From contig JANATF010000011.1 of NCBI GenBank assembly GCA_029449245.1, positions 1,302,001 to 1,366,000 on the forward strand: a DNA stretch of 64,000 nt, written 5' to 3'. Source of the DNA: Mortierella alpina (taxonomy: Eukaryota > Mortierellomycota > Mortierellomycetes > Mortierellales > Mortierellaceae). A program made the position numbers and the translations under genes. The notes beneath the pieces were generated by a model. That model had not been told where the DNA came from and ran no database searches. It saw nothing but the letters and a program-made list of their open reading frames with translations. Within the stretch, counting starts at the first letter, position 1; every line of letters begins with the position of its first letter. Positions 32,872-42,675 of this stretch are shown here, in pieces.

Positions 32872-35224
32872 ATGAAGTTCTCACTCTTCCTGCTGGTCGT
32901 GGCCGTCGCCGCTGCCACTGTTTCTGCCTCATCGGCCAATGACCCAGCAAGCAACAAAGTAGTTATTGGGTACTACTCTCCTTCGGACGGCATCGAGGTC
33001 GGAGCCCTTAACATGAGCCAATACACGCATATCAATTAGTAAGACCGATTGCAATCATGAAATCATGGCCTTGTTCCGTGGTCGGTAACATCTAATTAAC
33101 CGACCTTTTCTTCTTTCAGTGCTTACGGCACCCTTCACAAGAACACGAACTCCCAGGTGGATATTGATTTCGACCCCAACAATAATGGCAAATCTATGCG
33201 CGATCTCGTCGACCGTGGCAAGGAAGCTAAAGTCCGCATTTTGATGTCTATCAGCGGCTGGAATGGAACGCAGACCTTTTCTGAAGTGGCGGCTAATCAT
33301 AACGATCTTGAGGCGTTTGTTAACAAAGTGATGGTCTTTGTAAAGGAAGGCCCGGACGGGTATAACATGGATGGAATCGACATCGACTGGTATGTCACCA
33401 CTCGTTTGCCGGGGCCTTACCCGTACCCCAACTTCCACCCCCCACGTTGCCTTGCTGAGGTTAAAAACTGACAAGATAATCCTTATGTAGGGAGTTTCCA
33501 GGAAAGAGTGAAAACAGTAGCAGATGCAGCCCTGCGTCCATGGACGATGCCAGGCACCTTGTCACTTTGCTGAAGACGCTGCGAAAGCGGCTAGATGATC
33601 AGTTCCCTAACAACAAAAAGTTATTAACCGCAGCTGTGCGTACAAAACCATTCGGCTCATCGAATGTCGCTGACGTTGTCACTGACTTTGTCAAAGCCCT
33701 TGATTGGATCTGTAAGTTGCTCGCTATTGCCATTGCAGACTCGCAAACCATCAAGCTGCGATGAGGTATTAACAAAACGCATATTATAATCTAGCTGTCA
33801 TGACCTTTGATTTCATGAACGGAGACCCTCCGCAGGCCACATTCTCCGCGAGTATTGAGTCGTGGATGGCTGCAGGTAGTCCCGCTAACAAACTAGTGGC
33901 AGGTTTTGTATTCAGTGGGATCTCCATGGACCTTGCCGCCAACAGCACTACACCCGGGGCAAGCGACAGGGTCGACTGGAGCAGATACTGCAACGAGGTC
34001 GACACTTCCAAGAAGAGAATGTTGCCGTGGAAGTACCTTCGCACCACAGTGCTGACTACCGACCCTACTATTCCCACAAAGGGCTGGGCTCGACACGGGG
34101 ACAACGACAAGCAAGCGCCTTGGATGGTCCATGAGAACAAGACCTCTATCGCGTATAATGATGTCCAGTGGCTAAACTCCAAGATGGGAGACGTCAAGAC
34201 ATTGGATCTCCTCGGAGTCATGTTCAAGAATATATCTGATGACCACAACAATGAGCTCACCGGAGTGATGAACCAGCTCCGCCCCAAATCGGCTCCCGAT
34301 ACGACTTCTACGACCACGCCTACCACAGCCACGACCACTACAGCCACAGCCACAACTACTGAAGCCACGACTGCTGCAACCACGACTACTGAAGCCACGA
34401 CTTCTGCAACCACGACTACTGAAGCCACGACTTCTGCAACCACGACTACTGAAACCACGACTTCTGCAACCACGACTACTGAAGCCACGACTGCTGCAAC
34501 CACGACTACTACAGCCACGGCTGCTGCAACCACGACTACTAAAGCCACGACTGCTGAAACCACGGAACGCTCCGGCTTTTTGAATCGTTTACACAGTTTT
34601 TACAAATCCGCTGGGGATTTTTGGAATTACGCTTTCGGTTCCAACCCCACTGAGGTCAAACCCGCCGATACAGCCACGGCTACTACAGCCACGATTGCTG
34701 CAACCACGACTACTACAACCGCGACTGCTGCAACCACGAATGCTATACCCTGCCCCAACGGCTCTACGAGCCCCGAGAGAGCGGAATATAACGCCTGGTT
34801 GAGGATGTATTCAGATATTCTTAGTTTCATGGAAAAGTCCATGACTCTTGCGATCAAACTCCACCCATATACTAAGAGCAAGAACGATGAGATCGACCCC
34901 TCCACGCGTACCAGTGAGACTGCGCCGTCCAGCCCCGATGCGACTTCTATGAAGACGAGCACTGCTCCTCCTCAGCCATCATCCACAAGCTACAGTACCA
35001 GGAAATTCGCAACTCACATGAGACAGCAAGTGAACTGGCCCAGGTACAAGTCGGTTACGGGTACTCTCGAACTCGGGACTTGCGACCCTGTTCTTCATTG
35101 GAGCAGTGCTACTAATTATACGATCCCGGGAACTCACGTCGTCTTCGATGGGCGTCTCTGGTACAACAAGTGGTATAGTTACAATAACACGCCTAAACGT
35201 GGTGGCGTCTGGAAGGAATGCTAG
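32872..35224 (+). CDS. Secreted GH18 chitinase with Thr-rich linker and C-terminal chitin-binding-like domain
   Basis: Four exons: 32872-33038, 33120-33389, 33491-33711 and 33795-35224, giving 695 residues. A signal peptide (MKFSLFLLVVAVAAATVSA) is followed by a GH18 barrel: VVIGYYSPSD, ILMSISGW, and the catalytic MDGIDIDWEFPG with acid/base Glu at about 147, created by splicing across TG/G. VMTFDFMNGD corresponds to the MTYD strand. After about residue 390 comes a long Thr/Ala-rich, probably O-glycosylated linker built from 30-base repeats, split by a non-repeated segment. The end (LGTCDPVLHWSSATNYTIPG through VWKEC, with several Trp and two Cys) resembles a small chitin-binding module of the CBM5/12 kind, a tentative call. 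It likely cleaves cell-wall chitin in growth or in attack on other organisms. Confidence 0.88.
34341..34565 (+). repeat. Minisatellite in chitinase linker
   Basis: About seven units of 30 bases with the theme GCAACCACGACTACTGAAGC, encoding (A)TTTTEATT(A/S). Some units are identical over most of their length. A shorter, degenerate block of the same kind lies at about 34665-34745. Copy number is likely to vary between strains. Confidence 0.9.
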
Positions 35225-36739
35225 TAGTGAAGGGAGTCATAGCCAGTTTTTATAGACGGGGCGTCCGCTCATGATAACGTGCCATTCCGCATTCAGGTTC
35301 ATTTTAAAGAGTGCTGGTTCACTCACACGTTCATTTCAACTATGCTATCAGTCGTAAAGCAATAAATGGAGGACAAATTCTAGTTTTTTATATTGTTTGA
35401 CGACAGTCGTGAGGGACCGTTGTGGGTATTCAAGGTTTGGCGGCGGCTCAGAGTTGCATACCTTGTCGACATACTGTTCTTGGGCTTCAGCGACCAGCCA
35501 ACAGCCCGAATCCTGGACGTCAAGTCGCCTCAATTGAAGCGACCAGCGTTAGCTCTCGGGCTAAAAAGGGCTCTGGGGCAGGTGTGAGTGTACCTGCTTC
35601 TATCAGCGCATTTTATCGGCAGGACGGAAGTGTATGCACTCGTTTTTTGTTGAAAGGTCCGAATGCTCTCTTTAACGACGGACGCCCGTCAATGCCTGTA
35701 GACAGAGTCGGCCGCAAACGCAGCACGGGTGGTCGACTTGTCGGGGTCCGTTCTCCGATCCATAAATGACGGTAGCAGAGTGTGCAAAGCGCTGGGGTGT
35801 GGGGTCCATGGGTCTTGCTCGTGCATAAGCAGAGGAGTGGTTGGTGCGTCGCTGGGAGGTTGAGGCTTCCATGGTCAAAGCAGAAGGTGGGGCAGAGCGG
35901 AGCTGTGTGCATGAGTAAGGTTTGAAGGAAAGCTTGGGAGTTGCAACGACCTTTTTATTCAAATCGCCGGCCAAGGAGAAAGCCTTTAGTAGATATGGAA
36001 GCCGAGGGCGATGTAAAGTGTGCTGTTCAGGAGGTCGAAGGCAAAAAGCCCGAGGATTTGTGAGGATGAAGAGAGGAGTGTGCAAGAGAAGAAAGAGGAC
36101 GCCGGGCTTTTTCGCCTTGAAAAGATTTCACTGCAGCCACAGCCTTCGATTTTGGCCAGCGTCGAGTGCCTTTGGGCACGCGATGCCAAGCGCAATCGCC
36201 CTTCGTGCATCCCGCACTATCGCCCTGCGTGCTTTGCTACCTGCAAAGCGGATGCAGAAGATCCCTTGCTTCAGGAAGCTTGGCTAAACTACAAGTACTT
36301 CCTCCCACACAATATTCAAAGAAAAGAGCTTTAAAGAAGACTGGAGAGCCCATGAGCATAAGCGAGTGCGCGGCAAGGCAGCGACAATACCCCGGCCACC
36401 CTCCCTCGTTCGTGACGTATCCAGTCACGTTTTTCCAATCTCATTAAAGTAGTTTGCTGCAGGGAAGAGATGCCCTTCTTTGTTCTTCTCCATCACCACT
36501 AACCTTTTGAATTGAAGTTCTTTTATCATTGAAGTGTTTTCTTTCTTCTTCAGTGCCCGTTCTGTATCTTTTGTTCTGCCGTCCCTTTTCGTTGTTTTTC
36601 TTTCTCTCTCTCAATCGCTATCTCCCACTTGACTACGTCTGTGCTCTTTCCTCTTTGCCCACTTGTCTGTTTTGAGTTGAACATTTCTGTTCTTTCTGTG
36701 AAGTTGCACCTTTTTCTTAATTTTCCTTATTTCTGAGCA
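35225..36739. other. Intergenic, chitinase to cold-shock gene
   Basis: About 1.5 kb. A minus-strand frame at 35672-36085 (up to 137 residues, with CCVCGRLC near its end) and a plus-strand frame at 36020-36334 are open, but neither has a known domain, and I do not call them genes. The part from about 36470 to 36735 is very T/C-rich and is probably the leader of the cold-shock gene. Confidence 0.45.
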
Positions 36740-39245
36740 ATGTCTGCATCCAACCATTCCCGCAAGACCGGAGTTGTCAAGTTCTTCAACAGCCAGAAGG
36801 GTTTTGGTTTTATCATTCCCCACGACAAGACTCCGGATAACCCCCAAGGAAACTCGGACGAGAGTAAGTCATTGTTGCGCAGGTTCACGTTGTCTCAACC
36901 CAAAGTCACTCCTTTGAAGAACAGACACAGCAGCTCCCTTCCACTTCTCTACTCGTTCGTGCTTCCTCCGGGTAATGGCATCAGGGCAAGGCAGCAACGC
37001 GCTATTGTGGAATGTCGGTCAGGAGGAATAGTTTTTTTTTGTGTTTCCCAACAGAGACGCTGCAGAGCACAGGCGCATATTATTGCCTGGATCCACTTTC
37101 ACGATTATCCGCGCCTGAATATGCCCAGAGTCTCTTTCTCCTCTTACCCTTGCGGATTCTCCCCGCCAATTTCTCCATCGTGCTACCCCCCTCCCCCCGC
37201 CCTCATTGTTCTTGAGCTAGCGTGAACTAGAACATGCTCTTGTCGTGGAAGCAGGGGCTTGGGAGGCATCATCCCTATTGCTTGCTTGCAAGAGGACAGA
37301 GCCCAGTCTGGAGAAGGTGGTTGTAAGTAGTTGGATTCTGAGAGATAGAGAGAGAGAGAGAGAGACAAAGAGGCATCAGATACGATTGTCGCGATGGTGT
37401 GCACTTCGTACCCAAACAATAGGAACCGACCCCTGTTCGTGGGAAATGAAGAATTAGCAGCCTAGGAGGGGCTGAGAAGGGGCGAAGAGTGCGAGCGAGG
37501 AGACAACACCTTCCTTTAGCGGCAAGCCAAGCAGCCCACACTCGTCTCCCTTATGCAAGAGAGGACGCTGTCGTCAAAAGGAGCGCATCCCCTCTTTTGG
37601 TGACCCTATCCTCCAGGCAGACCCGTCGCCTCTTGGTCTGTCTCTATTTCTCGAAAATGAGGTGGCGGCGTTTCTTTGGGTCGGCTGGGCAGAATGTTTT
37701 TTCTTGGTCGTGGGGACAAAGCCCTGGTGCGGCTCAGGTTTCAGACAAGCAGACAACGTGGACAGTGTCCAGGTGTCCAGGCGCGAGAGATAATGGAACC
37801 CGTTTTTTTTGTTTTTTTTTTTATTTATTTGCGCAAGTCTGAGGGCACCTCTGGCTGCTACTCTGGTGTATGCATCTTCATTGTCCGTGCATCTCCTCAA
37901 CATGCTCCAGTCCTTCCTTTTTGCTTGAATGTTACATAAGCCAGGACGGCGGGTGGATATTGGAGTGATAGAAGTGATAGAGTGATGGACTGAGGTCATC
38001 ACACTTGCATCTTGATATGCAGGGAGCAGGACTCGGAGGACAGACAATGTCGTAATGGCTCTAAAAAGCTATTGACGACTCTGGTAGTTTGGGGACTTTG
38101 ACGGCGTTTACGAACTTGTGGGGGCTCGGGAAGGCGCGGCAGCTTGCTTTTCGTCTTTTTATCAGCTCTCATTTGGGTTTGGGCTGCAATCTACTTTGTT
38201 TACTTCACTTTCTCGTGGGTCGAAATACCACGCTAACGTTTGCATCGCTTGTCGACTCGACAATCCTGCAGTGTGATACGTCGTTGCCCTTTAATAATCA
38301 ATGTTTTCATTACTTTGTAGTCTTTGTCCACCACACCGCCATTCAGAATGACGGTGGTTTCAAGAGTCTGGCAGAGGTATATAAGATGCTAAATACCGGG
38401 TGCGGTTGCAAGAACATTATCTAACTGGCCTATGTTACTCTACTTCTTCCACCGCTTTCTTATGAACGTTATCAGGGAGAAGAGGTAAGGCGCCCACGAT
38501 TGAAAAACAGTTCAAGCTCTCGCGGCTCAAGCATCAGACTTACATTATTAAATACTTACTCAATTGTATCATAAGGTCGAGTATGACGTTGTCCCCGGCC
38601 CCAAGGGCATGCAGGCAGCCAACGTAACTGGCCCCAATGGCGTCTCGGTTCGCGGCGATCCCAACCTTGGCCGCGGTGGCTTCGGGTACGCATTCAATTT
38701 GACGGCCCACAGTGGTGCTTGATTGCCTGGCTTGAAGCCTTCTTTAACCTACACTCACTCCTATAGAAACAACAGTGGCGGACGCTTTGGAAACAATGGT
38801 GGATTCCAGGGGGGTTATGGAGGCTTTGGTGGACCCAATGGTAAAGCTTGCTTTGCGGTGAAAAAAAAAATGGCGGGAAAATGCCAAAATAGGTCAAGTC
38901 GATTCTAATGACTATTTGACAACTTTGTGATATGTAGCTTACGGCGGCGGCGGCTTTGGAGGCATGGGTAACCCCTCCTATGGCCAAGGAGCTGGTGGCC
39001 AGCAGGGATATGGCCAGTATGGTCAACAGCACGGATATGGCGCAGCGGCCGGTTTTCAGCCAGGCCAGAATCAGTTCCAGTATGGCGGCTACCCTCAAGG
39101 CGGATATGCCGGAGCCAATGCAGGTTTGCAAGGTCAGCCCGGGCAGCAGCAGAATCCCCCAGCGTCCTTTGGACCTTATGGCTCAGGAACGCCACAGGCT
39201 GGCTGGAACGCTGCTACTCCTGGAAGCGCACCCCAGCAGCATTAA
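36740..39245 (+). CDS. Cold-shock-domain RNA-binding protein with Gly/Gln/Tyr-rich tail
   Basis: Six exons: 36740-36863, 38321-38376, 38476-38484, 38576-38685, 38767-38840 and 38938-39245, giving 226 residues. The cold-shock domain occupies about 8-85: RKTGVVKFFNSQKGFGFIIP contains RNP1 (KGFGFI), and after a 1457-base intron IFVHHTAIQNDGGFKSL contains RNP2 (VFVH-like). A 9-base exon (GGAGAAGAG) supplies GEE, and the next exon continues VEYDVVPGPKGMQAANVTGP, the usual end of the fold. The rest is a low-complexity tail of GGFGG, QQGYGQYGQQ and similar motifs, as in stress-granule-type proteins. It probably binds single-stranded RNA or DNA and affects translation or mRNA stability. Confidence 0.9.
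36864..38320 (+). other. cold-shock gene intron 1: Long first intron (1457 bases) of the cold-shock gene
   Basis: Bounded by AGTAAGTC and TACTTTGTAG. It contains a GA dinucleotide run at about 37341-37364 and several T-runs (37029, 37802-37825). Open frames inside on both strands show no domain. First introns this long are rare in the window (the other is in eEF2). Confidence 0.8.
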
Positions 39246-39572
39246 GACACAATTTTGTTGCCTCCATTGAGATATTTCAACGATTTTCGATCCCCTTTCC
39301 TCCCCTGCTCCCGCACACCATTTTGACCTCTTCGCCTAGTACATCTAGACTGATCCACTTTTGACCCAACCTCTGGCGCCGACTAGTTCTTCCCATGAAT
39401 TGCGAAAAAGAAACAATGCCATCGTAAAACTGAAGGACTCGATAATGTCCAAGGCTGCATCATGATTATCGTTTTTATTGTTGTTGTGCCAGTTGAACTC
39501 CCCCGCGGCTATTTATATGATATTCTTCAATTCAGGTGTCTTCTCTGTCTCCTGAAGTCGCTAAGGCAAGTG

Positions 39573-39785
39573 TTATTTCCGCTTGTACTTCTTGGTGGGG
39601 CAGCTGGGTGAGGAGCCGCCGGCGTTAATAAGCGCCTGGCAGCACTTTTCAAGCTGTTCAATGGCGTCCCGACACCGGCTCTCCTGATAGTTATTGTTCG
39701 TTAAGCAAGACTGGATTGCACATGCTTGCTTGAGACACGGTTGAGTGCCGTCTGTGGACGATGGATTCGAGTGTGTCTGTGCCAT
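39573..39785 (-). CDS. CMC4: CMC4, twin CX9C mitochondrial protein
   Basis: Single exon, 70 residues. The core CLKQACAIQSC and CRDAIEQLEKCC matches the two CX9C elements of CMC4 (MTCP1/p8 family), including the extra Cys in the first helix and the NNNYQESRC connection. These proteins fold in the intermembrane space through Mia40. The tail KKYKRK is basic. It lies 120 bases downstream of the polyprenol reductase stop on the same strand. Confidence 0.9.
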   Translation of the reverse strand: MAQTHSNPSSTDGTQPCLKQACAIQSCLTNNNYQESRCRDAIEQLEKCCQALINAGGSSPSCPTKKYKRK

Positions 39786-39905
39786 GCTAGGGAGAGCGTA
39801 AACCGATGAAAGTGTGGAGGAATGAATGGTGCGCCCGATGCTGAACAGAACAGGAAGGTGTAGTTCGTCGAACAGTCACTTTTTTTTTATTGCTATTGCT
39901 CGGGT

Positions 39906-40991
39906 TCAAAGGACAAACGGTATCCATGTAGCACGTCTCTTCCTGATCCGTTTTCCGGTCGACGAGAGGGCTACACCCGCGTAATCGTCTCCGAACTGCG
40001 TCCTATACCATTGTTCCGTCTCTCTCGCGAGGATCCCCAGATTCACCACCACCCAGATCCATGATAGCAAGAGCGGCGATGGGGCGAACAGCGTTGGTGA
40101 GGCCATCAAGTAAAAGCCAAGGTAGATGATCATCTCGGCCGTGTAGTGGGGCGTAACCATGTACTCGAACCAGTCTCCAAAGGGTACTTTATACTCTGGT
40201 TTGGCCCCTTCCCGCCTCGCGGCGACTCGAGCTTCCGTCTCCTGGGCGGGACGAGGACGAAGGTTGGCGAGGATGACATGACACTTGTACTGGTGCCATG
40301 ATCCCCATATGAACAGGGTCAGCCCAAGCACACACCTTACATTCCAAGCAGGACTTGAAGCCTTGCCGTCTCCTTGACCTTCAGCTTGGATCCACGAGTC
40401 GTACGCGTCGATCCATATACATGGCGCCATGGCCGCATAGTACGCGAAGGCGATGAGGTAGTGCACGAAATGCATTGTGGCTCGCGTCGAGGGGCGTTCC
40501 ACGAACCAGGATTCATACCAGCGACGGTTTACTTGGATCAGATAGCAGAACATGGCAAGCTGAACCTGAGGTGGTGGGGTCCAGGGAGATGTGGTGAGAG
40601 GGGTCGCCATGATCCCGAGAGTGTTCAAAAGGGTCAGGAAGGAGATGTATGGATATATAGAGGTGAGGATACGGGGGGTTGAGGCAGGAGACGTGTAGAC
40701 AGCCAGATCGAGCCAGAGGTAGAGCATCCAGAGGGATGCAAAGACATAAAAATGGGCGAACCATGATTTGGGGACCCTGAAGGACCAGAGTAAAGCAGCC
40801 AGCCCGGGCCGGGAGGCTGTTGTTGTTGTCGAGGAAGACTGAGGAGGAACATCCAGTTTTCCGTAGGTGAGGACTGAATCTCGCAGGATAGGGAGTGTTA
40901 CTGCGGTGATTGCGGCTGTAATCACGATGACAAAGAAGGAGAGGATGAGCTGTGACAAAGAGGGTGCCATCCTCAGCATCTCAAAGGCCAT
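39906..40991 (-). CDS. DFG10: Polyprenol/polyprenal reductase (SRD5A3/DFG10 family)
   Basis: Single exon, 361 residues, with about six hydrophobic membrane segments. It belongs to the steroid 5-alpha-reductase superfamily. The C-terminal signature is present: GSWHQYKCHVILANLR, then GDWFEYMVTPHYTAEMIIYL (NADPH and active-site region) and WYRTQFGDDYAG. LIQVNRRWYESWFVERPS matches the SRD5A3 branch rather than Tsc13 or the SRD5A1 type. In the ER this step makes dolichol from polyprenol for N-glycosylation and GPI anchors. The start ATG at 40991 is followed by a second one at codon 5, and either could be used. Confidence 0.9.
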   Translation of the reverse strand: MAFEMLRMAPSLSQLILSFFVIVITAAITAVTLPILRDSVLTYGKLDVPPQSSSTTTTASRPGLAALLWSFRVPKSWFAHFYVFASLWMLYLWLDLAVYTSPASTPRILTSIYPYISFLTLLNTLGIMATPLTTSPWTPPPQVQLAMFCYLIQVNRRWYESWFVERPSTRATMHFVHYLIAFAYYAAMAPCIWIDAYDSWIQAEGQGDGKASSPAWNVRCVLGLTLFIWGSWHQYKCHVILANLRPRPAQETEARVAARREGAKPEYKVPFGDWFEYMVTPHYTAEMIIYLGFYLMASPTLFAPSPLLLSWIWVVVNLGILARETEQWYRTQFGDDYAGVALSSTGKRIRKRRATWIPFVL

Positions 40992-41613
40992 GTCTGATCA
41001 ACGCTCCTTGTGAAGTGTGCAGAGAACAGTTTTTCAATTGAGAAGCGGTGAGAGGTTTTGTGACGACTTTCACGGCCATGCAGTAGCGCTGGGAGCAGAG
41101 CGGAATCTTCGCTCCAACGAGCAGCTCGCTCCAAGCGAGCGAAAGGCGAAACTTTTGTGTCGCTCGCTCCGTTCATACTTTAACTTCAAAGTTCGCCCTC
41201 TTGCTTGCCTGTCTCTTTCTGTTACTGTTTTCGTGCACATGCCATACTGTACACCCTACTTTGATACTCGACGCCTTCCCACAATAAAGTAATAAGCACA
41301 ATGGCACAGACCGCATCCTCCTTTGAACGTTAAGACGAAGCATGGTATGAGGAGCAAGGATGGCACTTTGACGAACACAACGACTTTGTCGATAAGAATG
41401 GTCAGTCAACACATCACTGCTGCGACTTTTGGCGCCTGGCCAGCAACCAGTTGTCACCCCTGCCTAACCCTTACGACAAACCCGATCCATATCGAAAGGA
41501 ATCTCGACAATCGCACTAGTGGCAAGAAACATTACGAGTTCGTTCAATGTATTATAGAATGAGGTCCTTCTAGATACTGGACCAGAAAATTAACCATTAA
41601 CCATTTCTTATCT
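40992..41613. other. Intergenic with inverted-repeat hairpin
   Basis: No gene seen. 41134-41142 (AGCGAGCGA) and 41160-41168 (TCGCTCGCT) form a perfect 9-base inverted repeat with a 17-base loop. The same GAGC-type motif recurs downstream of the Fanzor-like gene at about 47941-47974. Confidence 0.6.
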
Positions 41614-41871
41614 TCAAGGCTGTCTTCTTTTCTCGGCACTTGACTCGAGCCTTACAGGAAGAGGATCAGGATTCAGGGTTTGCGTCCCATCACTCCTCAG
41701 GTTCTCTATGAACTCAAAGAGTTTCCTAGCACGAAAGTCATGCTGAAGCTGCTCAAGATGTTCTTCATCTGTGCAGAGCACGTTGCAAAGACACTGCAAA
41801 AGTGCATTAGCAAAGCAACGGTTGCCCATGTTGTAAAGGCCATGGTTGCCGGACATTGGGTTGACGGACAT
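41614..41871 (-). pseudogene. Fragment of a ubiquitin-specific protease (Cys box only)
   Basis: An 85-residue frame contains GLYNMGNRCFANALLQCL, the catalytic Cys box of USP/UBP enzymes (normally GNTCF or GNTCY), followed by an FEFIENLR-like helix. Thr of the GNTC motif is Arg. The rest of the protease, including the His box, is not found within several hundred bases downstream on the same strand before the next gene. It is therefore a gene remnant or a captured exon. It lies between polyprenol reductase and the nuclease fusion locus. Confidence 0.6.
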
Positions 41872-42675
41872 TGCAGAATAGTTTTGGTTGATATCTTAAG
41901 CGTGACAATAGAACACTTGCAAAAGGAAGACGAGGGTGTAAAGTGAAGAGTGTCGGCGTGAAAAACAATCGTTGATTCGACACAGTGCACGCGGCGAGAA
42001 TAGCACAGACTCCACCGTCCTGCAACAATAGCATTTTAAGATTGCGCACTATAGACGATGGTTGCTGCAACCTCCATCTCTGGTGCATGCGCCTGCCAGA
42101 CGGACATGTGAGGTGATTCGGCTTGATGGTCGTGGTAAACGATATAAGCAATCAGTCTAGCAGTGACGCGCGCGTCCGGACTCTACTTTGTTCCCATGTA
42201 GTTGTCAGAAACGGTCTTTCTGTGATCTGGAGTGATCGTTGGAGAAAGCTGAACCTCGCGTCCGGACGCTTGTACTACTCTTGGAATATACAGTAAATAT
42301 CGGTCCTTATCAATACGAGCTCCCTGAAGTACCATCTCCTTGTCTGCAATGCTCCTGGATCCAGGCTAAAAGTCCAGTAGTGACGAGACACCACAGCGTG
42401 GACAATATATGCTGCATGTTCTTTTAAGTGATGCCTCTAAGTTGTGGTAAAACCCCGAGCTGCTTTCCTCTTTGTTTGAGCCAAAAGTAATATATCTTAT
42501 TCTTACGATCCCTTTCATTTTTGCCGTATCTTTTCACCATCATCCCATCCTTTCATAACGCTCGCACTCTGACCCTGCTGCCTTCATTCTTCACATAGTT
42601 CTCATTTTTGCCGTATCGTTTCACCATCATCCCACCTTTTCAAAACGCTCGCACTCCGAGCAAACACTTTCAGCC
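41872..42675. other. Upstream region of the nuclease fusion gene
   Basis: No confident gene. The last 160 bases carry a duplicated 55-base T/C-rich segment, followed directly by the start codon at 42676; this is the probable promoter and leader. Confidence 0.5.
42515..42656 (+). repeat. 55-bp direct repeat in the probable promoter of the nuclease fusion gene
   Basis: Copies at 42515-42569 and 42602-42656 (87-base period) share TCATTTTTGCCGTATC, CACCATCATCCCA and ACGCTCGCACTC with only a few differences. Duplicated transcription start or factor-binding sequence is a reasonable reading. Confidence 0.85.

Noticed and set aside
33784-34563. Val/Ala-rich open frame opposite the chitinase linker
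   Set aside because: Antisense reading of the Thr-rich repeat; the sense strand has a complete GH18 gene.
34341-34565. Regular 30-base repeats that could suggest a CRISPR-like array
   Set aside because: The repeats are contiguous with no spacers, and encode a Thr/Ala linker inside a coding exon.
35672-36085. 137-residue minus-strand frame with a CCVCGRLC stretch
   Set aside because: Overlaps other open frames, has no known domain and no second metal-binding pair; too weak to call a gene.
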